Positions 38,624 through 47,838 are shown, counted from the first letter of the stretch. The stretch is DNA of 64,000 bases from Alteraquisediminimonas sediminicola (GCF_019740335.1 NZ_JAHXZS010000001.1:434001-498000), one strand, 5' to 3'. A program made the numbers and translations. Notes: generated by a model from the letters alone, not told the origin.

Positions 38624-38657
38624 GCCGCCCAATGGTCTTTTATGACCAAAGGGCGGC
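38624..38657. repeat. Large inverted repeat upstream of the second copB-like gene
   Basis: GCCGCCC (38624-38630) and TGGTC (38633-38637) pair with GACCA (38644-38648) and GGGCGGC (38651-38657), broken only by an AA/AA internal loop; the hairpin loop is six bases. No T run follows, so it is not a typical terminator; it could be an operator, an mRNA stabiliser or a transcript-splitting structure. The rest of the 149-base gap shows no CGTAT promoter motif. Confidence 0.6.
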
Positions 38658-38705
38658 GCTAAAACTGATCACATTATTGAAAGTCAGGATGAGAGGAATA
38701 CGCCA

Positions 38706-39491
38706 ATGTCCCGCGAAAACCCGCTGATAGCGATGATCATGGGCGGGCTTTGCGCATTGGCCCCGCAATCGGCGTCTGCGATGGAGATGGCCAATCTCGA
38801 ATCCGGGCCGGTGCAGCAGGTGCATTTGCAAGATAGCCATCCCGCAGGCCTGAAATGGGAAGGCGGGTTTGAACTGCTGGAAATGGCGATCAACAACAAG
38901 GAAGAACGCCTCATCTGGGAAGGCGGTTTGTCCTATGGCAGCGATCTCCACCGGCTTGTGGTGAAATTCGACGGCGGCGGAGAAATTGGCCGCCGGGTCG
39001 ATGAGGTAGAGACGCAATTGCTCTATGCCCGTCAGATCAGCGATAAAGTGGCTCTGCTGGGCGGCGTGCGCCATGATTGGCGCGGTGCGCCCCATAATAA
39101 TTATGCCGTCATCGGCACGGAAATCGCCTTTTCGGATATTCTCTCATCGGAAAGCTTTGCCTTTCTGTCTGATCGCGGCGACCTGACCGGCGAAACCGAA
39201 TTGTTCATCGAAACACCGATCAACCCCCGCTTGCTGGTCGATGTGCGGGCGGGCCTTGGCTGGTCGGCACAATCTATTCCTGATGAGGATACATGGGCGG
39301 GGCTGAATGAGGCGGAAGTCTCGCTGCGCCTGCGTTATACCGGCCACCAACGCATCGTTCCTTATATTGGCGTGGCGCATGGCCGCTTGCTCGGCAAGAC
39401 TGCCGACATGGCGAGGGCTGCTGGCGAAGAACGGAATGCAACCCATTTCGTCGCAGGGCTGTCTCTCGCCTTCGGCAGCAATCAGGACTGA
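38706..39491 (+). CDS. Second CopB-like outer-membrane protein lacking the MDH repeats
   Basis: A 261-residue paralog of the preceding CopB: signal peptide ending near SASA, a barrel starting with LKWEGGFELLEM, and shared blocks such as NYAVIGTEIAFSD, LNEAEVSLRLRY and ATHFVAGLSLAF. The Met/His-rich N-terminal region of copB is absent, so it may form the barrel without loading copper. It ends in a polar GSNQD tail rather than the usual terminal Phe. Convergent with the amidohydrolase gene. Confidence 0.83.
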   Translation: MSRENPLIAMIMGGLCALAPQSASAMEMANLESGPVQQVHLQDSHPAGLKWEGGFELLEMAINNKEERLIWEGGLSYGSDLHRLVVKFDGGGEIGRRVDEVETQLLYARQISDKVALLGGVRHDWRGAPHNNYAVIGTEIAFSDILSSESFAFLSDRGDLTGETELFIETPINPRLLVDVRAGLGWSAQSIPDEDTWAGLNEAEVSLRLRYTGHQRIVPYIGVAHGRLLGKTADMARAAGEERNATHFVAGLSLAFGSNQD

Positions 39492-39504
39492 TTGCGCCGC
39501 AACC

Positions 39505-40662
39505 TCACAGGCTCAGATGCGTTTCCACCAATGCGACATGCATATGAATGCCGGTCGCCATCACCTCATCATTAAAATCATAGCCCGGATGATGCAGCGA
39601 CGGTGCGCCATCATGCTTGGCCTGCCCCAGCCAGAGATAGGCACCGGGCCGCGCCTGCAACATGAAGGAAAAATCTTCTGAGGTGAACGCCGGATCGGGC
39701 GCGCGCAGCGCCGTGCCGACTGTCGCCGCAATCGCCAGCGCATCCTCAGCGGCCTGTGCATCATTGATGGTCGCGGGATAATAACGGTCATATTCAATCT
39801 GCGCCGTCAGGCCATGCGCCAGCGCGACACCCGCCATGACCTGGCGGATTGCCGCCTCGATCACATCCTGCACCACGGGATTGAAGGTCCGCACCGTGCC
39901 GCTGACCCTCACCTCGGCAGGTATGACATTATGCGTGTCGCCGCCATGGATTTGCGTGACCGACAACACCGCCGATTCCGTCGCCGGGATACGTCGGCTA
40001 ATGATTGTGTTCAGTTGCTGGACCAGATCGCTCGCCGCCAAAATGGCATCGGGCGATTTATGCGGCAGGGCGGCATGTGCGCCTTGGCCGATCAAGGTGA
40101 TCGCGAATTTATCCGCCGCCCCCATGATCGGGCCAGCGCGGGTCGCGATTGTGCCTGCGGGCAAATCCGGCCAATTATGCAGCGCGAATACGCGATCACA
40201 CGGGAAACGATCGAACAGCCCTTCTTTGACCATCACCCCCGCGCCGCCCATGCCCTCTTCGGCAGGCTGGAAGATGAAGTTCACCGTGCCGTCGAAATCA
40301 CGGGTCCGCGCCAGATATTGCGCCGCGCCCAACAGCATCGCCACATGGCCATCATGGCCGCACCCATGGAATACGCCGGGGGTGCAGCTTGCATAAGGCA
40401 GGTTGGTCTGTTCCTGCATCGGCAGGGCATCCATATCGGCGCGAAGACCGATGGAACGATCCGACGTCCCGACTTTCAACACGCCGACAACCCCGGTCGT
40501 GCCGATCCCTTCATGCACCTCCAGCCCGATCTCGCGCAGCGCATCGGCGATGCGGGCGGCGGTGCGATGTTCCGCAAACCCCAATTCGGGGTGGCGATGA
40601 ATGTCGCGGCGGAATGCCACCAAGGGTTCAACCAGATCTGCGACATCCGCGTGCTGCGTCAT
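39505..40662 (-). CDS. M20 family amidohydrolase (hippurate hydrolase / N-acyl amino acid amidase type)
   Basis: A 385-residue metal-dependent amidase that removes an acyl group from N-acyl amino acids or related amides in the cytosol. Metal and catalytic motifs are FRRDIHRHPELGF, the FHGCGHDGHVAM loop, FQPAEEGMGGA (catalytic Glu) and LHNWPDLPAGT; the dimerisation domain contains GAHAALPH. The ATG at 40662 is chosen over 40704, which would overlap the Lrp gene. It starts 4 bases after the Lrp stop, so it is in one operon with the regulator and aminotransferase. The natural substrate is unknown. Confidence 0.88.
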   Translation of the reverse strand: MTQHADVADLVEPLVAFRRDIHRHPELGFAEHRTAARIADALREIGLEVHEGIGTTGVVGVLKVGTSDRSIGLRADMDALPMQEQTNLPYASCTPGVFHGCGHDGHVAMLLGAAQYLARTRDFDGTVNFIFQPAEEGMGGAGVMVKEGLFDRFPCDRVFALHNWPDLPAGTIATRAGPIMGAADKFAITLIGQGAHAALPHKSPDAILAASDLVQQLNTIISRRIPATESAVLSVTQIHGGDTHNVIPAEVRVSGTVRTFNPVVQDVIEAAIRQVMAGVALAHGLTAQIEYDRYYPATINDAQAAEDALAIAATVGTALRAPDPAFTSEDFSFMLQARPGAYLWLGQAKHDGAPSLHHPGYDFNDEVMATGIHMHVALVETHLSL

Positions 40663-40666
40663 ATAT

Positions 40667-41203
40667 TTATTCCAGCTCCGATATATCCCGGTCTGATGCC
40701 TCACGCTCTGCCGCCTTGGCGCTGAACAGGTTTTGGATCGGGTAATGATGCTTGATGAACGGTGATTTGATCACAACATAGCTGAAATATTTTTCGATGC
40801 CATAATCGCCTTCGAGCATGCCCTCGATGATTTCCTGATAATGGCCGACGCCGCGCGTCATGAATTTCAGCAGATAATCATAGCCGCCGCTCACCAAATG
40901 GCATTCGACGATTTCATCCAGCTTGCGGATCTTCGATTCAAACCGGGAAAAATCGCCGATACGATGTTCGGTCAGCGTGACCTCGGTAAAGATCGTGAGG
41001 AACTCGCCAAGCTTGTGCAGGTTCAAATAGGCCCCATAGCCGGTGATATAACCGGCCTTTTCCAGCCGCTTGGCCCGTGTCAGGCACGGGCTGGGCGACA
41101 GGCCGACCGCATCCGCGAGTTCGACATTGGTGATCCGGCCAGACTGTTGCAGCTTGGCCAGAATCTTTAGATCGATACGATCCAGCTTAGGACCCGGCAT
41201 CAT
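40667..41203 (-). CDS. Lrp/AsnC family transcriptional regulator
   Basis: A 178-residue regulator with an N-terminal helix-turn-helix (LDRIDLKILAKLQQ, then LSPSPCLTRAKRLEKAGYI) and a C-terminal ligand-sensing RAM domain (VECHLVSGGYDYLLKFM). Such proteins sense amino acids and often control their own operon. It sits between a class III aminotransferase gene (19 bases upstream) and the amidohydrolase gene (4 bases downstream), so it probably responds to an amino acid or amine handled here. Confidence 0.92.
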   Translation of the reverse strand: MMPGPKLDRIDLKILAKLQQSGRITNVELADAVGLSPSPCLTRAKRLEKAGYITGYGAYLNLHKLGEFLTIFTEVTLTEHRIGDFSRFESKIRKLDEIVECHLVSGGYDYLLKFMTRGVGHYQEIIEGMLEGDYGIEKYFSYVVIKSPFIKHHYPIQNLFSAKAAEREASDRDISELE

Positions 41204-41222
41204 CCGATCTTCTCCTCAAGCT

Positions 41223-42623
41223 TCAGGCGATTGCCGCGCGGATATCGGCCGACGACAACAATTCGTCCAACGTTTCGCGGATCCGCGCGAAAATCATGTC
41301 CATCTCGTTATCGTCGCAGCACAGCGCGGGCGCAAGCCCGATAATATTGTCGCCAAAAGCACGGAAAATCACGCCTTTGCGATAGCCCGTCTCAAACAGC
41401 CGCGCCGGGACGTTCAACGTCGGATCGAAACGGGCCTTGGTGGTCTTGTTCGCTACCAGTTCAATCGCGCCCAACAGCCCCTGCCCGCGCGTATCGCCGA
41501 CCAAGGGATGATCGGCCAGACCGGCAAGACCCGCCGCAAAACGGGCCGCGACCTTCTGGCCATTGGCGAGAATACCCCCCTCGGTATACAAACGCAGCAC
41601 TTCCAGCGCGACCGCCGCGCTCACCGGATGGCCGGAATATGTAACACCATGGCCAATCGGCACCGCCGGGTCCGCGCCATTGGCGATGCCCTGATAGACC
41701 GTATCCGACATCATCACCGCACCCATCGGCGCATAGCCAGAGGTCAAGCCCTTGGCCATGGTCATCAAATCCGGCGATACCCCGTCATGTTCACAGGCAA
41801 ACATCGGGCCGGTGCGGCCAAAACCGGTGATGACTTCATCCACCACCAGCAAAATATCCAATTCCGTGCAGGCCTGGCGCATCGCGGCCAGCCAGCCCTT
41901 GGGCGGCACGATCACGCCGCCGGACCCGACAACCGGTTCACAGAAAAACGCCGCGACCTGATCCGGCCCGCCCAATGCGGCAACCTTGTCCTTAAGGCTA
42001 TTGACCGAACGCGCGATCAATTCCGCATCATCGGCGGCATCGGAGCGATAGCCATAAGGCGGCGGAATATGATGCTGGACCGAGGTCGGCATGTCGAAGA
42101 AACGGTGGAACACCGGCAGGCCGGTCAGGCCGGAACCCGTGGCGGTCGATCCATGATAACCGCGTTCCTGCGCGATGAAATGCTTCTTGCTCGGCTTACC
42201 GATGGCATTGAAATAATGGACGATATAGCGAATGGCCGAATCCACCGCATCAGAACCGCCAAGCGTGAAATACACATGGTCCAGCCCCGGTGGTGTCAAT
42301 TCCACCAGCCGCTCCGCCAGCCGCACCGCCGGTTCGGACCCGAAATGGAAATAGCCGGTCGCATAAGGCAATGCGCGCATCTGGGCGGCGGCGGCTTCGA
42401 CCACGCTTTCCTGCCCATAGCCGATATTGACGCACCACAGGCCCGCAAAGGCATCGAGCAGTTCATGCCCATCCCCATCAGTCAGCCACATGCCCTTGCC
42501 CGTGGAGAGCAATTTGACGCCCAGCGCCTCATGCTCGCGGAACGAGGTGACCGGGTGGATCAGATGATCGCGGTCGATATCAACAAGGGAACGGCTCTGT
42601 TTCGACATGGGTGCTATACTCAT
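41223..42623 (-). CDS. Class III PLP aminotransferase (omega-amino acid or diamine type)
   Basis: A 466-residue aminotransferase resembling beta-alanine/putrescine-pyruvate transaminases. Features are DAFAGLWCVNIGYG near the start, GGSDAVDSAIR (PLP phosphate loop), ERGYHGSTATGSGLTG, DEVITGFGRTG (PLP-binding Asp) and MAKGLTSGYAPMGAV with the PLP lysine near residue 290. It would move an amino group from an amine or omega-amino acid to a keto acid, giving an aldehyde that the nearby dehydrogenases could oxidise. The start may be 42623 or the ATG at 42608. First gene of a three-gene operon. Confidence 0.88.
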   Translation of the reverse strand: MSIAPMSKQSRSLVDIDRDHLIHPVTSFREHEALGVKLLSTGKGMWLTDGDGHELLDAFAGLWCVNIGYGQESVVEAAAAQMRALPYATGYFHFGSEPAVRLAERLVELTPPGLDHVYFTLGGSDAVDSAIRYIVHYFNAIGKPSKKHFIAQERGYHGSTATGSGLTGLPVFHRFFDMPTSVQHHIPPPYGYRSDAADDAELIARSVNSLKDKVAALGGPDQVAAFFCEPVVGSGGVIVPPKGWLAAMRQACTELDILLVVDEVITGFGRTGPMFACEHDGVSPDLMTMAKGLTSGYAPMGAVMMSDTVYQGIANGADPAVPIGHGVTYSGHPVSAAVALEVLRLYTEGGILANGQKVAARFAAGLAGLADHPLVGDTRGQGLLGAIELVANKTTKARFDPTLNVPARLFETGYRKGVIFRAFGDNIIGLAPALCCDDNEMDMIFARIRETLDELLSSADIRAAIA

Positions 42624-42684
42624 CTATGTTGAGCATCAAACCTAAGCCTTGGTGGACGAAGGTTTCGACTGACATATGAGAATT

Positions 42685-42722
42685 GCCGCGCCCTGTTGCG
42701 CCTTTTTCAGTCAGGGCGCGGC
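42685..42722. terminator. Long hairpin between the tartrate-type dehydrogenase and aminotransferase genes
   Basis: GCCGCGCCCTG (42685-42695) and CAGGGCGCGGC (42712-42722) are a perfect 11-bp inverted repeat with a 16-base loop. It lies just beyond the dehydrogenase stop and before the aminotransferase start. A clear T run is missing, so termination is likely but not certain. Confidence 0.55.
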
Positions 42723-42738
42723 ATAAAATGCTGTGCAA

Positions 42739-43818
42739 TCAGGAGAGCGCGTCCGCCACGGCCTTGCCGCACGACACAGTATTACCCGCGCCCTTCAGAT
42801 CGCCGGTGCGAAGCAATGGTTCGGCCAGCACCATTTCCACCGCCCGCATGATCGCATCGGCGGCGGCCTGTTCGCCCAGATGTTCGAGCATCATCGCCGC
42901 CGACCAGATCTGGCCGATCGGATTGGCAATGCCCTTGCCCGCAATATCCGGGGCGGAACCATGCACCGGTTCAAACAAGGACGGGAATTTGCCTTCCGGG
43001 TTGATGCTGCCCGATGGCGCGACGCCAATCGTGCCGGTGCAGGCTGGCCCCAGATCGGACAATATGTCGCCGAACAGATTGGACGCGACCACGACATCGA
43101 AGCGATCCGGATTCATCACGAATTGGGCGGTCAGAATATCGATATGATATTTATCCCAGCGCACATCGGGATAGGATTTCGCCATATCCTCCACCCGTTC
43201 ATCCCAAAAGGGCATGGTGATGGCGATGCCGTTCGATTTGGTGGCCGAGGTCAGATGCCGTTCGGGGCGACGGTTCGCCAGTTCAAACGCATAACGCAGC
43301 ACGCGGTCGACGCCGTAACGCGTCATCACGGTTTCCTGAATGACGATTTCGCGGTCGGTGCCGGGGAACATATGCCCGCCGACCGAGCTATATTCACCCT
43401 CGGTATTTTCGCGCACGATCCACATATCGATGCTGCCCGGTTCGCGCCCGGCAAGCGGGCTAGGCACGCCCGGCATCAACCGCGCCGGGCGCAGGTTGAT
43501 ATATTGATCATATTCGCGCCGGAATTGCAGCAGCGACCCCCAAAGCGAAATATGGTCCGGCACTTTTTCCGGCCAACCGACCGCGCCAAAGAAAATCGCA
43601 TCCGGATGGCCGATCTGCTCTTTCCAGTCATCGGGCATCATCTGGCCATGCTTCAGATAATAATCGCAATGGGCGAAATCATGCCATTTCTGGTCAATCG
43701 TAAAGCCATAAAGCGAGGCCGCGCGTTCCAATACGCGCATGCCCTCTGGCATCACCTCTTGGCCGATACCATCGCCGGGAATGACGGAAATTCGATAATT
43801 TCTTGCTTTATCAGTCAT
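42739..43818 (-). CDS. Tartrate dehydrogenase / D-malate dehydrogenase family (isopropylmalate dehydrogenase fold)
   Basis: A 359-residue NAD-dependent beta-decarboxylating dehydrogenase. Motifs are VIPGDGIGQEV, the substrate arginines in LRPARLMPG, IVRENTEGEYS, and the metal-binding NLFGDILSDL. The sequence is of the TtuC/DmlA type rather than a true LeuB. It would convert D-malate or tartrate to pyruvate, or hydroxypyruvate/glycerate products. It follows the semialdehyde dehydrogenase gene by 14 bases. Confidence 0.85.
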   Translation of the reverse strand: MTDKARNYRISVIPGDGIGQEVMPEGMRVLERAASLYGFTIDQKWHDFAHCDYYLKHGQMMPDDWKEQIGHPDAIFFGAVGWPEKVPDHISLWGSLLQFRREYDQYINLRPARLMPGVPSPLAGREPGSIDMWIVRENTEGEYSSVGGHMFPGTDREIVIQETVMTRYGVDRVLRYAFELANRRPERHLTSATKSNGIAITMPFWDERVEDMAKSYPDVRWDKYHIDILTAQFVMNPDRFDVVVASNLFGDILSDLGPACTGTIGVAPSGSINPEGKFPSLFEPVHGSAPDIAGKGIANPIGQIWSAAMMLEHLGEQAAADAIMRAVEMVLAEPLLRTGDLKGAGNTVSCGKAVADALS

Positions 43819-43832
43819 ATCAATCCCCTATT

Positions 43833-45296
43833 TCACAAATCGAGACCGGCGATGTGAAACGCCTTGATCTCCAGATATTCATCAATCCCCATCGTCCCGC
43901 CTTCGCGGCCAAGGCCGGATTGCTTGATCCCGCCGAACGGGGCCATTTCCATCGCGATGGAGCCGGTGTTGAGCGCGACCATCCCCGCCTCCAACCGCTC
44001 CGCCGTGCGGAAGGCGCGGCTCAGATTTTCGGTGTAGAAATAGCTCGCCAGCCCGAAATTGGTGGCGTTCGCCATTTCAATGCCTTCTTCGTCATGGCGG
44101 AAACGGAACAAAGGTGCGACCGGGCCGAAGGTTTCTTCCGTCGCCACGCGCATCGCCTGTGTCGCGCCCGTCAGCACGACCGGCGTCGCAAAATTCTGAT
44201 AGGCCATATTATTTTCCGCCTGCGCCAGCACCGATGCGCCATGCGACAAGGCATCGTCCAAATGGCTGCGGACCTTATCGACCGCCGCCGCATTGATCAG
44301 CGGACCAATATTGCTACCCGGCATATCGCCCGCCCCGACCTTCAGTTCGGATACGGCCTTGGCCAATTTCGCCGCAAACGCATCATAAATGCCCTCTTGC
44401 ACCAAGATACGATTGGCGCACACGCAGGTCTGGCCCGCATTGCGGAATTTGCTGACCATCGCGCTTTGCACCGCCATATCGAGATTCGCATCGTCGAACA
44501 CGATCAACGGCGCATTGCCGCCGAGTTCGAGGCTCAGCTTCTTGATCGTCGGGGCGCATTGTTCCATCAACAACGCCCCGACGCGGGTGGACCCGGTGAA
44601 GGACAATTTCCGCACCACCGGGCTGGAGGTCAGCTCCGCGCCGATTTCCTGCGGATGGCCGGTCACGATATTGATGACGCCCGCCGGAAAGCCCGCCCGT
44701 TCCGCCAGCTTCACCAGCGCAAGCGCGGTATAAGGGGTCAGTTCCGAAGGCTTGATCACCACCGGACAGCCCGCCGCCAACGCGGGCGCGCATTTGCGGG
44801 TGATCATCGCCGCCGGAAAATTCCACGGCGTGATCGCCACGGATACGCCAATCGGCTCTTTCATGATGAGGATGCGACGGTTCGATTCCGGGGCCGGAAT
44901 CATGCTGCCCTGCACCCTTTTGCCCTCTTCCGCGAACCATTTGATGAAGCTCGCGGCATAGCGAATTTCGCCCTCGGCTTCGGCGGTCGGCTTGCCCTGC
45001 TCCGCCGTCATGATCCGGCCAAGGTCGATGATATTCTCCAGCACCAGCGCATGCCAGCGTTCCAGCAACGCCGCGCGTTCGCCCGCCGTCTTCGCCCGCC
45101 ATGCCGGAAAGGCCGCATTGGCCGCCGCAATCGCATCCGCCGTTTCCGATGTGCCGCAATCGGGGATCGTGCCGATCACCGCGCCATTGGCGGGGTTGGC
45201 GACTTCGATCAATTTCCCGCTGCGCGCGCCGATCCATTGGCCAGCTACATAAGACTGGCCGATCAACAGGGTTTTATCGTTAAGTGCAATTGTCAT
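43833..45296 (-). CDS. gabD: NAD(P)-dependent succinate-semialdehyde dehydrogenase type
   Basis: A 487-residue aldehyde dehydrogenase close to GabD. Key parts are ITPWNFPAAMITRK, FTGSTRVG, the catalytic-Glu region LELGGNAPLIVFDDA, the catalytic-Cys region GQTCVCANRI and EETFGPVAPLF. The ATG at 45296 overlaps the TGA of the GNAT gene by one base. It would oxidise succinate or a related semialdehyde from the aminotransferase to an acid for the TCA cycle. Substrate identity is inferred from family and context. Confidence 0.87.
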   Translation of the reverse strand: MTIALNDKTLLIGQSYVAGQWIGARSGKLIEVANPANGAVIGTIPDCGTSETADAIAAANAAFPAWRAKTAGERAALLERWHALVLENIIDLGRIMTAEQGKPTAEAEGEIRYAASFIKWFAEEGKRVQGSMIPAPESNRRILIMKEPIGVSVAITPWNFPAAMITRKCAPALAAGCPVVIKPSELTPYTALALVKLAERAGFPAGVINIVTGHPQEIGAELTSSPVVRKLSFTGSTRVGALLMEQCAPTIKKLSLELGGNAPLIVFDDANLDMAVQSAMVSKFRNAGQTCVCANRILVQEGIYDAFAAKLAKAVSELKVGAGDMPGSNIGPLINAAAVDKVRSHLDDALSHGASVLAQAENNMAYQNFATPVVLTGATQAMRVATEETFGPVAPLFRFRHDEEGIEMANATNFGLASYFYTENLSRAFRTAERLEAGMVALNTGSIAMEMAPFGGIKQSGLGREGGTMGIDEYLEIKAFHIAGLDL

Positions 45297-46153
45297 CACA
45301 TCGCCTGACTTACCAAAGAGAAAATTCGAGCATCGCCATAAGGCGTAATCGGCTTGCCACGGACCATATTGGTCACTTGACCGACACAGGGCAGGCCCAA
45401 TTCTTCCAGCCATGGCGAAAGACCGCTATCCGCCGTCACATCCAATCGGCAGAATTTGCCAACTTTGCGCCCCAGCCAATGCGCGATCAATTCCTTGGCG
45501 GCATAGGCATCCGGCGCGACGGTCGGGCCAATCGAATAGCCCCGCCCGAAACGGCGCACGAGTGAAAAGCCGACCGGCTCATTATCGCGGGTCAGCACGA
45601 CACCCCGGCCCACCCGCTGCAATTCGCGGAACAAGGCAGTGCGGTCCATGCCCGTTGCCGCGCTGAACATCTGCGTCAGCAACTCGCGATCACGCACGCC
45701 CATCGGGCGGACACGCTGCGCGGGCAGCAATTCAGGCATTGGCACCGAAAATGTCGATGATTGATGCTGAAACACCATGCCCGTGGCGACAAAGCCTTCG
45801 CTTTCATACAGGCGAATTCCTTCTGCCGTCGCATTGAGCATGACCGAACGATCGCCAAGAATATCGAGCATCGCCCGCATCAACCGGCGGCCAATGCCTA
45901 AGCCCTGACAATGATTGGAAACAATCACCATGCCGAGCGTCGAGGCGTGTTCGCCAAAGTCCCACGCCATGATCGTACCGACGACCTGTCCTTGATAGAC
46001 CGCGACCAAGCCCCGGCCATTTTGGAAAAGAAACTCCCAATCCTCCGGACGGTGCGGCCATTTCTGTTCGCTGGACAAGGCATAGCCCGCGGCGAGATCC
46101 TCCCGCCGCATATCGCGATACTCTACTTCCTGCTTGATCGGCGTTGCCATCAT
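45296..46153 (-). CDS. GNAT family acetyltransferase with C-terminal extension
   Basis: A 285-residue protein: a GNAT domain (residues about 10-140, acetyl-CoA loop CQGLGIGRRLMRAML and RLYESEGFVATG) followed by a second GNAT-like domain of the Acetyltransf_18 type (about 150-280). AAGGAG 5 bases before the ATG at 46153 sets the start; the frame upstream to 46279 is not used. Probably acetylates an amine or amino acid of this pathway, though this is only context. First gene of the gabD-dehydrogenase operon, divergent from the ALDH. Confidence 0.8.
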   Translation of the reverse strand: MMATPIKQEVEYRDMRREDLAAGYALSSEQKWPHRPEDWEFLFQNGRGLVAVYQGQVVGTIMAWDFGEHASTLGMVIVSNHCQGLGIGRRLMRAMLDILGDRSVMLNATAEGIRLYESEGFVATGMVFQHQSSTFSVPMPELLPAQRVRPMGVRDRELLTQMFSAATGMDRTALFRELQRVGRGVVLTRDNEPVGFSLVRRFGRGYSIGPTVAPDAYAAKELIAHWLGRKVGKFCRLDVTADSGLSPWLEELGLPCVGQVTNMVRGKPITPYGDARIFSLVSQAM

Positions 46154-46189
46154 ATATGCTCCTTGGCATTGCGACCACAGCATAGACAA

Positions 46190-46206
46190 GCCAAACTGGC
46201 ATTGGC
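46190..46206. promoter_or_regulatory. Inverted repeat GCCAA-N7-TTGGC in a divergent promoter region
   Basis: The palindrome lies in the 190-base gap between the divergent GNAT and ALDH genes. Its size and position suit a dimeric regulator, perhaps the Lrp protein of the island. This is suggestion only. Confidence 0.25.
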
Positions 46207-46343
46207 TGCTGGCTTCACGCGCGTTTCGAAACAAAATAGCGCATCCTTTGCGCCCGTATTCGTGCAAATGCCGCAGCACTTCTTGTATATTGATGCCAAC
46301 CCCTTACCCGCTGCCCGCTGGGCAATTGAACAGGAATGCCGCC

Positions 46344-47822
46344 ATGAGCCATGGATTCGATCCGGATATGATCCGTATTGCCGCCTCGTCGAACTTCATC
46401 GGCGGCAGGCGGATCATGGGCCATGCCGCCAAGCGCCCGGTCTTGCGGCCATCCGACGGCTTTCATTATGCCACGCTCGATTGCGCCAGCGCGGCGCAGG
46501 TCGAAGAGGCCGTCAATGACAGTTACAACGCCTATCGCCACAGCGGCTGGGCCAAGGCCGATCCGCGTGATCGGATGCGGGTGATGCGGCGCTGGGCGGA
46601 TTTGATCGATGCGGACATGGATCACCTCGCCCCGCTGGAGGCGCTGGGATCGACCCGCAACATCGCCGAAATCCGCGCATGGGATGTCAATTATTCGGCG
46701 GAATGCATCCGTTTCTTCGCTGAATTTATCGATAAGGTCGGCGGCGAAGTCGCGACCACCACCCCGAACAAGCTTGGGTTCACCATCACCGAGCCTTATG
46801 GCGTCGTCGCCGCGATTGCGCCGTGGAATCTGCCATTGGTCATGTCCGCATGGAAAATCGCGCCCGCGATTGCGGCGGGCAATTCCATCGTGCTGAAGCC
46901 ATCGGAACTCACGCCTTTCAGCATAATTCGGCTGGCCGAACTCGCGATTGAGGCCGGGCTGCCCAAGGGCGTGTTCAACATCGTGCAGGGCGAAGGCTAT
47001 GCCGTTGGCGATCCGCTGGTGCGCCATCCGTTGGTCGGCAAGGTCACCTTCACCGGATCGACCCGCACGGGTGCTGCGATCATGGCGGCCTGCGCCGAAA
47101 CCGGGCCAAAGCCGGTGACGCTCGAACTGGGCGGGAAAAGCCCGCAGATCGTGTTCAACGACACCGCCGATCTGGATAAAACAGCGGCCATCGTCGCCAA
47201 GGCGATTACGTTGAATGCCGGACAGGTCTGCGTCGCCGGGTCGCGCTTATTGGTGCAAGACAACGTTGCGGATCAATTTATCGACCGGATCATTACCGCT
47301 TTCAAAGCGCACCGCCCCGGCCCGACATGGAACAGCGATGCCACCATCGGCCCGATCATTTCCGAACCACAGCTTGATCGCATCGACGGCATGGTCCAGC
47401 GCGCGCTGGCCTCTGGGGCCGAGGCGCTGTCCGGCGGCAGCCGCGCGCCATCGCCGCAACAGGGCAGCTTTTACAGCCCGACCTTATTGTCCAACGTCAC
47501 CAGCGACAGCGAATGCGTGCGTGACGAGATTTTCGGCCCGGTCCTGACTGTCCAGCGGTTCAGCGAAGAAGATGAGGCCTATGCCATGGCCAATGACAGC
47601 CGTTATGGCCTTGCGGCGGGCGTGCATACCGGCGACCTCGCCCGCGCATTGCGCGCGACCCGCGCGTTGGAAGCCGGGACTGTCTGGGTCAATCGTTATG
47701 GCCGCAGCAATGACATGATCTTGCCGACCGGCGGTTTCAAGCAATCCGGCATCGGCAAGGATCTGGGGCGCGAGGCCTATATGGCCAATCTCAAATCCAA
47801 GGTCGCCCTGATCGAGTTTTGA
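46344..47822 (+). CDS. NAD-dependent aldehyde dehydrogenase
   Basis: A 492-residue aldehyde dehydrogenase, the only plus-strand gene in the catabolic island. Motifs are IAPWNLPLVMSAWK, FTGSTRTGAAI, LELGGKSPQIVFND (catalytic Glu) and NAGQVCVAGSR (catalytic Cys near residue 293). AGGAA 7 bases before the ATG supports this start over the longer frame from 46134. It likely oxidises an aldehyde released from an amine by the neighbouring oxidases. Its last codons and stop lie in a 14-base tandem duplication. Confidence 0.88.
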   Translation: MSHGFDPDMIRIAASSNFIGGRRIMGHAAKRPVLRPSDGFHYATLDCASAAQVEEAVNDSYNAYRHSGWAKADPRDRMRVMRRWADLIDADMDHLAPLEALGSTRNIAEIRAWDVNYSAECIRFFAEFIDKVGGEVATTTPNKLGFTITEPYGVVAAIAPWNLPLVMSAWKIAPAIAAGNSIVLKPSELTPFSIIRLAELAIEAGLPKGVFNIVQGEGYAVGDPLVRHPLVGKVTFTGSTRTGAAIMAACAETGPKPVTLELGGKSPQIVFNDTADLDKTAAIVAKAITLNAGQVCVAGSRLLVQDNVADQFIDRIITAFKAHRPGPTWNSDATIGPIISEPQLDRIDGMVQRALASGAEALSGGSRAPSPQQGSFYSPTLLSNVTSDSECVRDEIFGPVLTVQRFSEEDEAYAMANDSRYGLAAGVHTGDLARALRATRALEAGTVWVNRYGRSNDMILPTGGFKQSGIGKDLGREAYMANLKSKVALIEF

Positions 47823-47838
47823 TCATCGAGTTTTGATC
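47811..47838. repeat. Exact 14-base tandem duplication at the ALDH stop codon
   Basis: ATCGAGTTTTGATC occurs twice in a row (47811-47824 and 47825-47838). The first copy holds the last residues Ile-Glu-Phe and the TGA; the second is noncoding. Confidence 0.9.
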
